A stretch of 64,000 nt of DNA from an uncultured Candidatus Saccharibacteria bacterium (GTDB lineage Bacteria; Patescibacteriota; Saccharimonadia; Saccharimonadales; Saccharimonadaceae): assembly GCA_947305655.1 (NCBI GenBank), contig CAMZEA010000002.1:1-64000 (forward strand), given 5' to 3'. The notes below the pieces were generated by a model, which was not told the DNA's origin, searched no databases, and worked only from the letters and a program-made list of their open reading frames with translations. Shown here one piece after another: positions 10,016-18,525 of the stretch. How positions within the stretch are numbered: the first letter of the stretch is position 1; each line of letters starts with the position of its first letter. The position numbers and the translations under genes are program-made.

Positions 10016-11425
10016 TTAATTCTTTGGGAATAGCGGCGTAGCTGGCGGCTCAATTGCTGCTGCGCCGAAGACTTCAGAGATTTTTTCGGCAGTTTCTGGA
10101 AGGAAGATGGCGAGACGAGTATTAATGTCGAGCAATTGCTTGATGATGTCCGACAGAACAGCCTTCGCTTTTTCTGGGTCGGTCTTTGCGAGCGCCCATG
10201 GTTTTTCTTCATCGATACGCTTATTAAGGTCCTGAATTTGCTTCCAGAGAATTTCGAATGCGAAGTTAAATTCGTATTTATTCATGCGTTCATCGAATTC
10301 CGGAAGATCTTTCAATTCGCCCTGCTGGCCAGCGAGTTCATTTTTCTTTGCGAGAGTAGCGAGGCGCTGGACGAGATTACCGAGATCATTCGCGAGCTCA
10401 TTGTAGGCGGCTTCGTATTTTTCCCAAGTAAAGTCTGCGTCGTCCGTCGTCGAAGCATGGCGCGTGAAGTAATAGCGGAACGGAACGAGGCCATGCTTGC
10501 CAAGTATTTCTTCTGGCGCAATCACGTTACCGATAGATTTACTCATTTTCTCACCGCCTACAGTAATGTGGCCATGTGCGAGGAGGTTTTTCGGAAGCGG
10601 AAGGCCAAGGCCCATGAGCATTGCTGGCCAAATACCAGCATGGAAACGAAGGATGTCCTTGCCGACAATCTGAGTGTGGGCTGGCCAAAATTCCGAAATG
10701 TCTTTTTCTGGATAGCCAAGAATCGTGATGTAATTTGCAAGCGCGTCGATCCAGACATACATGACCTGGTTCTCGTCGCCCGGGACTGGCACGCCCCACT
10801 GGACAGATTCTTTTGGACGAGAAATCGAAACGTCCGGCATGTCTTTTAGGAGATTCAAAAATTCCTTTTTGCGGAAAGTCGGCGTAATTTTCATCTCGTC
10901 TTTTTCGATTGCTTCACGAATGCGATCTTTGAAATCGGAAATACGAAGATAGTAATTCTCTTCGCTGAGTTTCGTATATGGCTTTTTGTGGTCTGGGCAA
11001 ACGCCTTCATTCTCGGCGTATTCTTTGTCGGTAATGAAGCCTTCGCAGCCTTCGCAATACCAGCCTTCATATTTGCCTTTGTAAATATGGTCGCCAAGTT
11101 TTTCCCAAATCGCACTGCAACGGCGCTCGTGATCTTCGTCGGTCGTGCGAACAAAATCAGTGTATTCTACGCCAAGCGAATGAATGAAATCTTGGAACTT
11201 CTGAGCATTCTGATTAACGAATTCCTCGACCGACATGCCCTGCTCAACAGATTTTTTATAAATCTTGCTGCCGTGCTCGTCGGTGCCGGCCTGCAGGCGA
11301 ACATTATTGCCCTGCATCATCATATATCTACGTAACACGTCCGCAAGAATATAGTCCATCGCATGGCCAAGGTGCGGATTACCATTGACGTACGGGATTG
11401 CTGTAGTGATGTAGATATTTTTCAT
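10016..11425 (-). CDS. metG: Methionyl-tRNA synthetase
   Basis: TTAIPYVNGNPHLGHAMDYILADVLRRY; KMSKSIGN. Confidence 0.97.
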   Translation of the reverse strand: MKNIYITTAIPYVNGNPHLGHAMDYILADVLRRYMMMQGNNVRLQAGTDEHGSKIYKKSVEQGMSVEEFVNQNAQKFQDFIHSLGVEYTDFVRTTDEDHERRCSAIWEKLGDHIYKGKYEGWYCEGCEGFITDKEYAENEGVCPDHKKPYTKLSEENYYLRISDFKDRIREAIEKDEMKITPTFRKKEFLNLLKDMPDVSISRPKESVQWGVPVPGDENQVMYVWIDALANYITILGYPEKDISEFWPAHTQIVGKDILRFHAGIWPAMLMGLGLPLPKNLLAHGHITVGGEKMSKSIGNVIAPEEILGKHGLVPFRYYFTRHASTTDDADFTWEKYEAAYNELANDLGNLVQRLATLAKKNELAGQQGELKDLPEFDERMNKYEFNFAFEILWKQIQDLNKRIDEEKPWALAKTDPEKAKAVLSDIIKQLLDINTRLAIFLPETAEKISEVFGAAAIEPPATPLFPKN

Positions 11426-11458
11426 GAAAAATATTATAACACCGTATCTGTTATTTCG

Positions 11459-11956
11459 CTAGTCGCGATACTGGATGCGGGTCGAGAGCGCGTGAGTGAT
11501 AGCAGCGGCGAGAGCATCGGCGGCGTCGTCCGGCTTCACGATTTCTTTCATATTGAGGTAGACGCGAACAGCTTCCTGCATGTCTTTTTTCTTGGCGCGA
11601 CCGTAGCCCGTCATAGACATTTTGATCTGAAGTGGCGTGTACTCGTAAATCGGGAGATTGCGCTGACGGGCGACAAGGATACAAACGCCACGCGCTTCAG
11701 CAACCGTAATACCGGTCGTAATGTTTTGGTTAAAGAAGAGCTTCTCGATTGCGACTTCGTCCGGATTGGTTTCGTCGATAATTTGATTCAGAGATTCATA
11801 AATATCAAAAAGGCGATCAGCAAGTGGAGTGTGGGCTGGAGTAGTAATAACGCCGGCCGTAACCATGTGCGGCTGCTTGCGCGGAGTAAAGCTCACAACG
11901 CCAAAACCGCAAATGCCAGTGCCCGGGTCAATGCCTAAGACTTTCTTAGTCGCCAT
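11459..11956 (-). CDS. ruvC: Holliday junction resolvase RuvC
   Basis: VLGIDPGTGICGFGVV; VAIEKLFFNQNITTGITVAEARGV; DAADALAAAITH. Confidence 0.95.
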   Translation of the reverse strand: MATKKVLGIDPGTGICGFGVVSFTPRKQPHMVTAGVITTPAHTPLADRLFDIYESLNQIIDETNPDEVAIEKLFFNQNITTGITVAEARGVCILVARQRNLPIYEYTPLQIKMSMTGYGRAKKKDMQEAVRVYLNMKEIVKPDDAADALAAAITHALSTRIQYRD

Positions 11957-13347
11957 ACTAATAGTTTAACACGCGACAGAAGCGGGAGGCGTTTCAGGAA
12001 CTTCGCAATCTCCTGACGGAATTGCCAGATAACTACGGCTAGCGTTATGCTAATAATTGCGAAAATTCCGGCGATTGCGATAAAAATCTTCGGGCTGTCG
12101 TGGGTGCTCTCTTCCGGAATTGGCTCAACTGGATATTCTTGTTTGGTCGCAGTAACTACTTTCTTACAGCGACCGGTTTCCGGGTTACGCTCGTAGCCAT
12201 CGGCGCACTTTTTTTGGACAACGATCTTTTTGCAACGACCAGTTTCTGGATTTAGATATTGTCCTTCGGGGCAAGTTTTCGCTTCCGTTTTTCCGATGTT
12301 GGCTTTGTTAATACAATTACCAGTTTCCGGGTTAATGACTTTGCCTTCTGGGCAAGTGCGGTATTCTTGACTTTGATTATCTTCGCCCGGAGTCGGTTGA
12401 TAAGTAAATAGTCACGCACCATCAAATAATGCATAGGACACGCCCTTCTTTTGGCCGTGCGGGTAGTCCGCGCTCGCAACAATGCCATTGTCGTCGATGA
12501 GCTCGATGGTAAGTGGCGAATTCGGATTCTTTGTGAGCGTCAAATCCTGCGAGACATAAAAGCTAGCTGGCTGAACTTCTCCGCTCATCGGGTAGAGTTT
12601 ATTCTTGTAACGTAAGTAGCAGCCGTCGAGGTCGATTGCGTGATCGGAAGTATTGTAGAACTCGACGAATTGTTCCGAATTGTCTTCTACGTAGTAGCTA
12701 AATATTTCCGTGAAGACGAGACCTTCGCAACTCGCGATCGGCTCCGGCTCGACCGGTTGCTCCTCTGCCTCAGCAAACACGATGGCTTCCGGATTCGGGT
12801 CGGGATAATAGCTTTCGTACGTGAACGACTCTTCACATCCACCGACACAGAGAACAGCAGTGCGGTTGTCTTCTTGCTTCGTCGCAAATTTCTCCAGCGA
12901 TTTTTTACAGACGGTTTTACCCCAGCAGAGCTCATCGACGATTTCGTCGCCATGTAATAACTGAAGCCGGCCGCCGGTCGAGGCGAGACCGCTACTGCCA
13001 AATTTATATTGGTATTCTTCTGGCATTTCGGTGAATTGCGGCGATTTATGAAAGCCGAGTTCGAGTTTGTCGGCAACGAGCGTGGCGTTTTTGTCGAATG
13101 AGATTTCGCCAGCAGGATTATCCGAGCTATTGAAGTACGCGATTTTGTAGCCCGCGAGCGATAAGTCGTCGCCGGTTTTTGTAAGTTCGATAAAATCATA
13201 GTTTTGCGAGGAAAGGTCATCTTTGTAACCGGCGTTAACGGCAGAAAAACTGAGTGCCGGCAAATCTTCCGCGGCAGCCGACACGAGCGGTGCGTTGGTA
13301 AAAGTGAGTAGTAAAATGTTGGCTATTAATAATTTGTATTTTGTCAT
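11935..13347 (-). CDS. Lamin-tail-domain surface protein interrupted by in-frame TGA at 12412-12414; downstream part has Cys-rich CPEGxxxNPETGxC repeats and a C-terminal TM
   Basis: Signal peptide MTKYKLLIANILLLTFTNAPLVSAAA; two LTD-like segments; reading through TGA gives ...SYALFDGA[*]LFTYQPTPGEDN...TCPEGKVINPETGNC...TCPEGQYLNPETGRC...KCADGYERNPETGRC...IFIAIAGIFAIISITLAVVIWQF. Confidence 0.75.
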
Positions 13348-13423
13348 GAAGGCATAGTACGGCGCATGCGGGCTAGTCTCAAGCATAAGTATAATATTCT
13401 CTCAAGTGTGATAAAATGAAAGC

Positions 13424-14119
13424 ATGAGCGATATAGTGTGTGTCGCAACAATTCTACTAGCCGGCTTGGCGCAGGCTTCCCTTCAGTTGGGTTTGGGAGG
13501 GCTGATTTTGCTTTACCACAATAGCCTTGGCAAGCATCGCCGCCGCCGCACGAGCTATCTCGCACGCAATTATATTCTCGGCACTGCTGCGATTACTTTC
13601 CTAGTCGTTGCGGCTTTCTGCTTCTTAATTGGGAATTTCTTCAATGGTGCGCTTACGGTCGAATGGCTAGTTATTTCGCTCGGCGCACTTGCAGCCTGCG
13701 CAGTCGTAATGTGGCTGCTCTACTACCGCCGTGGTAAAGGCAGCACGGAGTTATGGTTACCAAAAAGCGTCACGCGTTTCATTCGCAAAAAAGCACGCCA
13801 GACAAACGATGGCGTCGAGGCGTTCTCACTAGGATTACTCAGTAGCTTTGCTGAAATGCCAATTAGCATCGCACTATTCTTCGTAGCGGCAAATGCGGTG
13901 CTCAGTCTCAGTACAGCTTGGCAAATTCTTGGCGTATTTGCATACACGATTATTACTATTGTCCCAATGGTAATTTTGCAGTTCCGCATCCAGGCCGGCC
14001 AAACGGCAGTCGAAGCACAACAATGGCGCCTGCGTAACAAAGCCTTCCTCAGAATCATTTCTGGCAGCAGCTTCTTAACCTTGGCGCTCTTCGTGGCCGC
14101 CTTCTGGATAATGAAATAA
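13424..14119 (+). CDS. Multi-pass membrane protein, unknown function
   Basis: Several hydrophobic TM segments; ORF fits between neighbours. Confidence 0.65.
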   Translation: MSDIVCVATILLAGLAQASLQLGLGGLILLYHNSLGKHRRRRTSYLARNYILGTAAITFLVVAAFCFLIGNFFNGALTVEWLVISLGALAACAVVMWLLYYRRGKGSTELWLPKSVTRFIRKKARQTNDGVEAFSLGLLSSFAEMPISIALFFVAANAVLSLSTAWQILGVFAYTIITIVPMVILQFRIQAGQTAVEAQQWRLRNKAFLRIISGSSFLTLALFVAAFWIMK

Positions 14120-14373
14120 TGCGTAAAACAATTACTTACGAATATTCATCCGCCGGACTCAAGAAAAATATTTTGATGAACGCAAAGAGCTTGCGTTTGC
14201 CAGAAGCATGGGCAAAGCAGATAGCTAACCGCGTCGTGAAAAATATCGACAATTGGATTGCCGACAAAGAACTAATAACGGAGGATGATCTCCGCAAGCA
14301 AATCGTGAAGGAGCTCAAGGTGCTCGAGCCGAATCTCGCTTTTGCTTATCGGAATCATGATAAAATAATATAA
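14119..14373 (+). CDS. Conserved small protein, possibly ATP-cone-like
   Basis: 84 aa, coupled to the upstream ORF and followed 1 nt later by the FAD oxidoreductase. Confidence 0.55.
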   Translation: MRKTITYEYSSAGLKKNILMNAKSLRLPEAWAKQIANRVVKNIDNWIADKELITEDDLRKQIVKELKVLEPNLAFAYRNHDKII

Positions 14374-14374
14374 G

Positions 14375-15742
14375 ATGAAAAAACGTTTTGACTTTGATTT
14401 AATCGTAATCGGAAGTGGAGACGCGGGTGGCGAAGCAGCTTTGATTGCAGCGAAAGCCGGCCTGAAAGTCGCGCTTGTCGAAGCAAAGAAATGGGGCGGC
14501 TCTAGCCTCAACGAAACCAATGTGCCATTTGGCGCGGCGATGAATACTGCGATGACCTACAAGCACGCGATTGATGGTGCGCGCTTTGGCATTTCGAGTG
14601 GCGCTCTTCGCTACAACTACCCTACTCTTGCGAACTGGAAAAATATTGCCGCAAAGCGCTCAGGCGCGAACAGCAAAACGAATTTTGAAGAAGCTGGCAT
14701 CACTTGTATTCATGGTACAGCGCGTTTCTTGTCGAAAGAAGAAATCAGCGTTGGGGCCGAAACTTACCGCGCCAAAAAATATCTCATTGCGACTGGCGCT
14801 TCGACTGCCGACACAGGTATAAAAATTAACGAAGGCGCTAATTATCTATTGCCTAGCACTGCGCTAGACATCCCGCGCATGCCACGCTCGGTTTTTGTCG
14901 TCGGTGCCGGTTCGACTGGTTGCGAAATGGCCCAGTATTTTGCCGCGCTTGGCGCAGACGTAATAATTGCAGATATTGCAGGCAGATTATTACCGCGCGA
15001 AGAAGAAGAAGTCGGTCAGGTGCTCGATGAGATCTTCAATAAAGATGGCATTAAAGTTCTGACACAATCCCGTGTAATCGCGCTCGAAAAAGAAGGGCTC
15101 GAAACGAAAGTTGTCTTTATGCGTGGCGGACAAGAAAAGGCCGTGAAAGTCGATGCGGTCGTGCTTTGTACTGGTAGTGCGCCAAACATCGATCTCGGTC
15201 TCGACAATACAGGCATTGCCTACTCGAAGAAAGGCATCAAAGTCGACGAGACGATGATGACGAATACCAAGACGATTTATGCAGCCGGCGATGTTACTGG
15301 CGGCGATAGCTCGATGGCAAAGGCCGTCTTTGACGCGCGCGTTGCAGCAGCACATATTATTGGTCGCTCAAAAGCCGTGCGCAATGATGTCGGCATGATT
15401 CGCGTAACGAATACTTATCCGGAAATTGCGCAAGTTGGCGTGAGCGAAGACGATTGCATCCGCCGCGATCGCAAGATTAGGAAAATTGTGATGCCGCTTC
15501 AAGCTTCGCAAAAAGCAATTGTGAGTGATTATTATTACGGCATCGTAAAATTGATTTTTAGCAAATCCGGCGTGCTCATCGGCGGCACTGTTATGTCGCC
15601 AGATGCAAGTATCGTCGCACAGGAACTTGCCTATGCCGTCCGCTATGAAATGACTGCTGAAGAAATCGCGGCCGTGCCGCACGTGATGAGCAGCTGGGGA
15701 GAATTGATCCGCAGCGCCGCTGAACGCATTCATAATTCTTGA
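14375..15742 (+). CDS. NAD(P)/FAD-dependent oxidoreductase, dihydrolipoamide dehydrogenase/mercuric reductase family
   Basis: LIVIGSGDAGGEAALIAAKAGLKVALVE; SVFVVGAGSTGCEMAQYFAALGADV; TIYAAGDVTG; C-terminal dimerisation domain. Confidence 0.88.
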   Translation: MKKRFDFDLIVIGSGDAGGEAALIAAKAGLKVALVEAKKWGGSSLNETNVPFGAAMNTAMTYKHAIDGARFGISSGALRYNYPTLANWKNIAAKRSGANSKTNFEEAGITCIHGTARFLSKEEISVGAETYRAKKYLIATGASTADTGIKINEGANYLLPSTALDIPRMPRSVFVVGAGSTGCEMAQYFAALGADVIIADIAGRLLPREEEEVGQVLDEIFNKDGIKVLTQSRVIALEKEGLETKVVFMRGGQEKAVKVDAVVLCTGSAPNIDLGLDNTGIAYSKKGIKVDETMMTNTKTIYAAGDVTGGDSSMAKAVFDARVAAAHIIGRSKAVRNDVGMIRVTNTYPEIAQVGVSEDDCIRRDRKIRKIVMPLQASQKAIVSDYYYGIVKLIFSKSGVLIGGTVMSPDASIVAQELAYAVRYEMTAEEIAAVPHVMSSWGELIRSAAERIHNS

Positions 15743-15775
15743 GATAAAAAATAACTAGCTGCTGCTAGTTTAACT

Positions 15776-15852
15776 TGGTGGCGGGGGTTGGATTTGAACC
15801 AACGACCTTCTGGTTATGGGCCAGACGAGCTACCGGGCTGCTCTACCCCGCG
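15776..15852 (-). tRNA. tRNA-fMet(CAT), CCA encoded
   Basis: CGCGGGGTAGAGCAGCCCGGTAGCTCGTCTGGCCCATAACCAGAAGGTCGTTGGTTCAAATCCAACCCCCGCCACCA; unpaired 1-72, CAT anticodon. Confidence 0.93.
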
Positions 15853-15860
15853 ACGATGCT

Positions 15861-15891
15861 ACCTATTATATCTTTATCCAAATAGAAAGTC
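15861..15891 (-). promoter_or_regulatory. Sigma70-type promoter of tRNA-fMet
   Basis: On minus strand TTGACT-N17-TATAAT just upstream of the tRNA, overlapping the 3' end of the FtsL/DivIC-like ORF. Confidence 0.7.
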
Positions 15892-16293
15892 AAGCCATTC
15901 CTGGAAGTTGCTGCGTTTCTTCTCGGCTTTGTCGATATCGGCGTATTTGTTGATGGCTTTTTCAGAGTTTTTTGGAAGGACGACCATGGTTTCGCCCTCG
16001 AGCATTTTGCCGTCTTTGCTGCGCGCCATGATTTCGAGATATTCGTCAGTATTGTAATAATTCTGCTCGAGTTCGAGTGTGTCTACCTCAATTTCGAGGC
16101 GGGCTTTTTCGAGGCGGAGATTGCTGAGTTTCTGCTCGAGCTGCCAGTTGCGAGTAGTGGCGGTGACAGTGCTATAGACGCAGCCGGCCGCAAAAATGAG
16201 AGCCACTGCAGTAGCAATATTCGTGAAGGTAAAAATGTCCTTTTTCGAATAGTAGCTTAGACGCCTAATTCTAGTTTTTAGCTCTTCCCACAT
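15874..16293 (-). CDS. Septum-formation-initiator (FtsL/DivIC)-like membrane protein
   Basis: Single TM then coiled coil (NWQLEQKLSNLRLEKARLEIEVDTLELEQNYYNTDEYLEIMAR); start refined to 16293 because the longer ORF runs antisense through a tRNA. Confidence 0.72.
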   Translation of the reverse strand: MWEELKTRIRRLSYYSKKDIFTFTNIATAVALIFAAGCVYSTVTATTRNWQLEQKLSNLRLEKARLEIEVDTLELEQNYYNTDEYLEIMARSKDGKMLEGETMVVLPKNSEKAINKYADIDKAEKKRSNFQEWLDFLFG

Positions 16294-16364
16294 AATTCTT
16301 ATGTTATTATAGCGTATTCGGGCGAAAAATGCTGGGGGTCGGGTGTGATATAATCTTATGGTAT

Positions 16365-16440
16365 GGGGGCATAGCTCAGTGGTTAGAGCAGTCGGCTCAT
16401 AACCGATTGGTCCCTGGTTCAAGCCCAGGTGCCCCCACCA
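16365..16440 (+). tRNA. tRNA with CAT anticodon (elongator Met or Ile2), CCA encoded
   Basis: GGGGGCATAGCTCAGTGGTTAGAGCAGTCGGCTCATAACCGATTGGTCCCTGGTTCAAGCCCAGGTGCCCCCACCA. Confidence 0.93.
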
Positions 16441-16442
16441 CA

Positions 16443-16463
16443 AAAATGCCAGAGGGCATTTTT
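16443..16463 (+). terminator. Intrinsic terminator after tRNA(CAT)
   Basis: AAAATGCCAGAGGGCATTTTTT. Confidence 0.7.
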
Positions 16464-16477
16464 TGATGGCATAGGTA

Positions 16478-17128
16478 TTACTGCTGTTTCATTTTTCGCA
16501 AGCTGACGAGGTATGTGACGTCGCCGTCGCTCCAGCCATCATCACTGACGCCATGGTCGGTGACTTCGAAGCCGCGCTTGGCAATTAGGCGCTTCACGAA
16601 ACTATTGGCAAGCAGGCGGTAAGACGTGTCTTTTCTTGCCTCCATTTCAACTAGACCGACACCCTTTTCTTCAACTCGCCGCATTAGTTCGTCAAAAGAC
16701 TCCATCGCAGTTTGAAGGCCATTCCTCGCTTCCGGAACGATGCCGAAGTCCGCAATATAGACGGTTTTTCCATCATAATCCGGCTCGGACATAGGCTCGG
16801 CCTCGTAAGCTATGCAAAAACCGATTGGCTCTTTCTTGTCGTCGTCAATAATAAAACTGTAATCCTCGCTTCCCGGCTCTCTCATAAGCTCTTCTAGATA
16901 TACCTGGTCCTGGTATTGAAGTGTGTCTTGCGAGTACAGTTTGCGTTCGAGGCCCGCAATGGTCTGCATCTCATCTTCGCCGATCGGGGAGAAATGCAAC
17001 TCCTCGCTTGAAGCCGTTTCTCGTTGCTCGCGTTCCGCATTGGCCTCTCTGGCCATTTTTTCCCATTCGGATTCAGAGGCAGTCTGAGAAGGGCCCTCCT
17101 GATCAAAAGCTGATTCATAGCGGTTCAT
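16478..17128 (-). CDS. GNAT-like acetyltransferase
   Basis: KEPIGFCIAYEAEP...VYIADFGIVPEARNGLQTAMESFDELMRRVEEKGVGLVEMEAR GNAT-like pattern. Confidence 0.6.
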   Translation of the reverse strand: MNRYESAFDQEGPSQTASESEWEKMAREANAEREQRETASSEELHFSPIGEDEMQTIAGLERKLYSQDTLQYQDQVYLEELMREPGSEDYSFIIDDDKKEPIGFCIAYEAEPMSEPDYDGKTVYIADFGIVPEARNGLQTAMESFDELMRRVEEKGVGLVEMEARKDTSYRLLANSFVKRLIAKRGFEVTDHGVSDDGWSDGDVTYLVSLRKMKQQ

Positions 17129-17163
17129 ATGCTAAATATAGCATAATTCTCTTATAAAAATTA

Positions 17164-17190
17164 TAGGCCCCTGAGTAAACTCAGAGGCCT
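17164..17190 (-). terminator. Intrinsic terminator of small ORF 17197-17469
   Basis: AGGCCTCTGAGTTTACTCAGGGGCCT hairpin followed by a T-rich tract on the minus strand. Confidence 0.65.
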
Positions 17191-17196
17191 TGAAGG

Positions 17197-17469
17197 CTAT
17201 GCGACAATTAATACTATTTGCTCAGCCGAAGTCGCTTTTTCGACTAATTCTTTCTTTTCTTCGTATCGCTGCTGGCGAATGCAGGCCATCTGCAATTCTT
17301 CGCCCCAGGCGAAATCAATTTCGTCCATTGTTTCCTTAATTCTGCCATCGAGATACTGGATTGCTTCTTCTCTGACCTTTTCGATCGGAGCTCCGCTGTT
17401 AAGCAGGGCTGTAAACTTCTTCTTACGTTCAACATTTTCTTTTGCAATTTCTTCAATACTATTACCCAT
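17197..17469 (-). CDS. Small conserved protein, unknown function
   Basis: ORF MGNSIEEIAKENVERKKK...; SD AAGGAAGT upstream of ATG at 17469. Confidence 0.6.
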   Translation of the reverse strand: MGNSIEEIAKENVERKKKFTALLNSGAPIEKVREEAIQYLDGRIKETMDEIDFAWGEELQMACIRQQRYEEKKELVEKATSAEQIVLIVA

Positions 17470-17500
17470 GATAATATGTACTTCCTTTTTTGTATTGATC

Positions 17501-17561
17501 GCAGAATTATTCTGCAACCTGTTTCAGCTACCTTGTTGATATCAAAAACAGGTTACAGAAT
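17501..17561 (-). promoter_or_regulatory. Structured 5' leader with alternative hairpins
   Basis: ATTCTGTAACCTGTTT...AAACAGGTTGCAGAAT 16-bp stem (one U.G) and competing GCAGAATAATTCTGC. Confidence 0.5.
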
Positions 17562-17704
17562 TTAAAGAAAAGAAATTAATGAACAATAACGCTATTTCGC
17601 ACGTTAACTATTTAATTATAGCACTTTACTTCCTTTTTGTCAAGATATGTGATATAATAGAGACATAAATCTAGTGGGAGATTCGTTATTTAGGAGGTGA
17701 TTAT

Positions 17705-18484
17705 ATGCCGAAGAACCCCATGAACTATGGAAAGGCGCGCGGCGCTTTTCTGCTCAAGAAGTTTTTGCCACCCGATGTCGTACCGTTTTCAGAAATAGAT
17801 CTGATTTCAACGGAAGAAGAGTGGGAAGCAGTCAAGGACAAGTACGGCAGTTACGCTTTTCAGCGCGTCGACTGGCCAATCAATGCGGTAAAACCTGACA
17901 AATTTTACGGCACGAGCGGGAGGCCGGAAGATATTCCTGGCCTACTAAAAGCAACTCAGGAAGACAACCCCGATGCGGCAATTCTACTGATGCTCACAAA
18001 GGGGCCGAAACGTTACCGCTACGAGTACGATGGTGGGTTCAATGTCCTCTTTGCGCTCGACAAGGAAATCGTTATCGAAATTGTCGGAAAAGCATTCGAC
18101 GGGCATGAGATTACGCAAGGACTCGCCGTCCATGAGAGGTACACTATTCCTTGGGAGTTTATTGTCTGGACGAATGACAGGAAAGCCCTCCCGAATAGTG
18201 CGCCTATGACGCCGGAACTATATGCCGGTCAGCGTAAGGAGCGCGTGCGCTATCTCACCGAAGACTGTAAGTATGACGCAGAGCTTGTCGAAAAAAGCGT
18301 ACCGACAAAATTTGAACCTATTAGCGACTCGTTATTCAAAGAGCTTCTCGACCATATCTTAATAGAGATTCTTCTCCGCAAAAACGATTTAAGGAGAGAG
18401 GGCTTGGAGCTCTTCTGTGTCCAGGGCAATTTTGTCGACGGCCGAGTTCAGCCGTGGGAGCTTTTCGTCCCCAACCGTTGGTAA
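17705..18484 (+). CDS. Hypothetical protein
   Basis: 259-aa ORF with strong SD (AGGAGGTGATTATATG), upstream TATAAT and downstream terminator. Confidence 0.7.
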   Translation: MPKNPMNYGKARGAFLLKKFLPPDVVPFSEIDLISTEEEWEAVKDKYGSYAFQRVDWPINAVKPDKFYGTSGRPEDIPGLLKATQEDNPDAAILLMLTKGPKRYRYEYDGGFNVLFALDKEIVIEIVGKAFDGHEITQGLAVHERYTIPWEFIVWTNDRKALPNSAPMTPELYAGQRKERVRYLTEDCKYDAELVEKSVPTKFEPISDSLFKELLDHILIEILLRKNDLRREGLELFCVQGNFVDGRVQPWELFVPNRW

Positions 18485-18492
18485 ACATCACC

Positions 18493-18525
18493 AAAAAATC
18501 CTCGTCAGCAATGGCGGGGGTTTTT
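18493..18525 (+). terminator. Intrinsic terminator
   Basis: AAAAATCCTCGTCA-GCAA-TGGCGGGGGTTTTT stem with GCAA tetraloop and U.G wobbles. Confidence 0.7.

Noticed and set aside
10136-10849. 237-aa plus-strand ORF
   Set aside because: Antisense to metG.
11363-11938. 191-aa plus-strand ORF
   Set aside because: Antisense to ruvC and the metG start region.
16294-16443. Upstream extension of the FtsL/DivIC-like ORF (MWWGHLGLNQGP...)
   Set aside because: The extension is the reverse complement of a tRNA gene; start moved to 16293.
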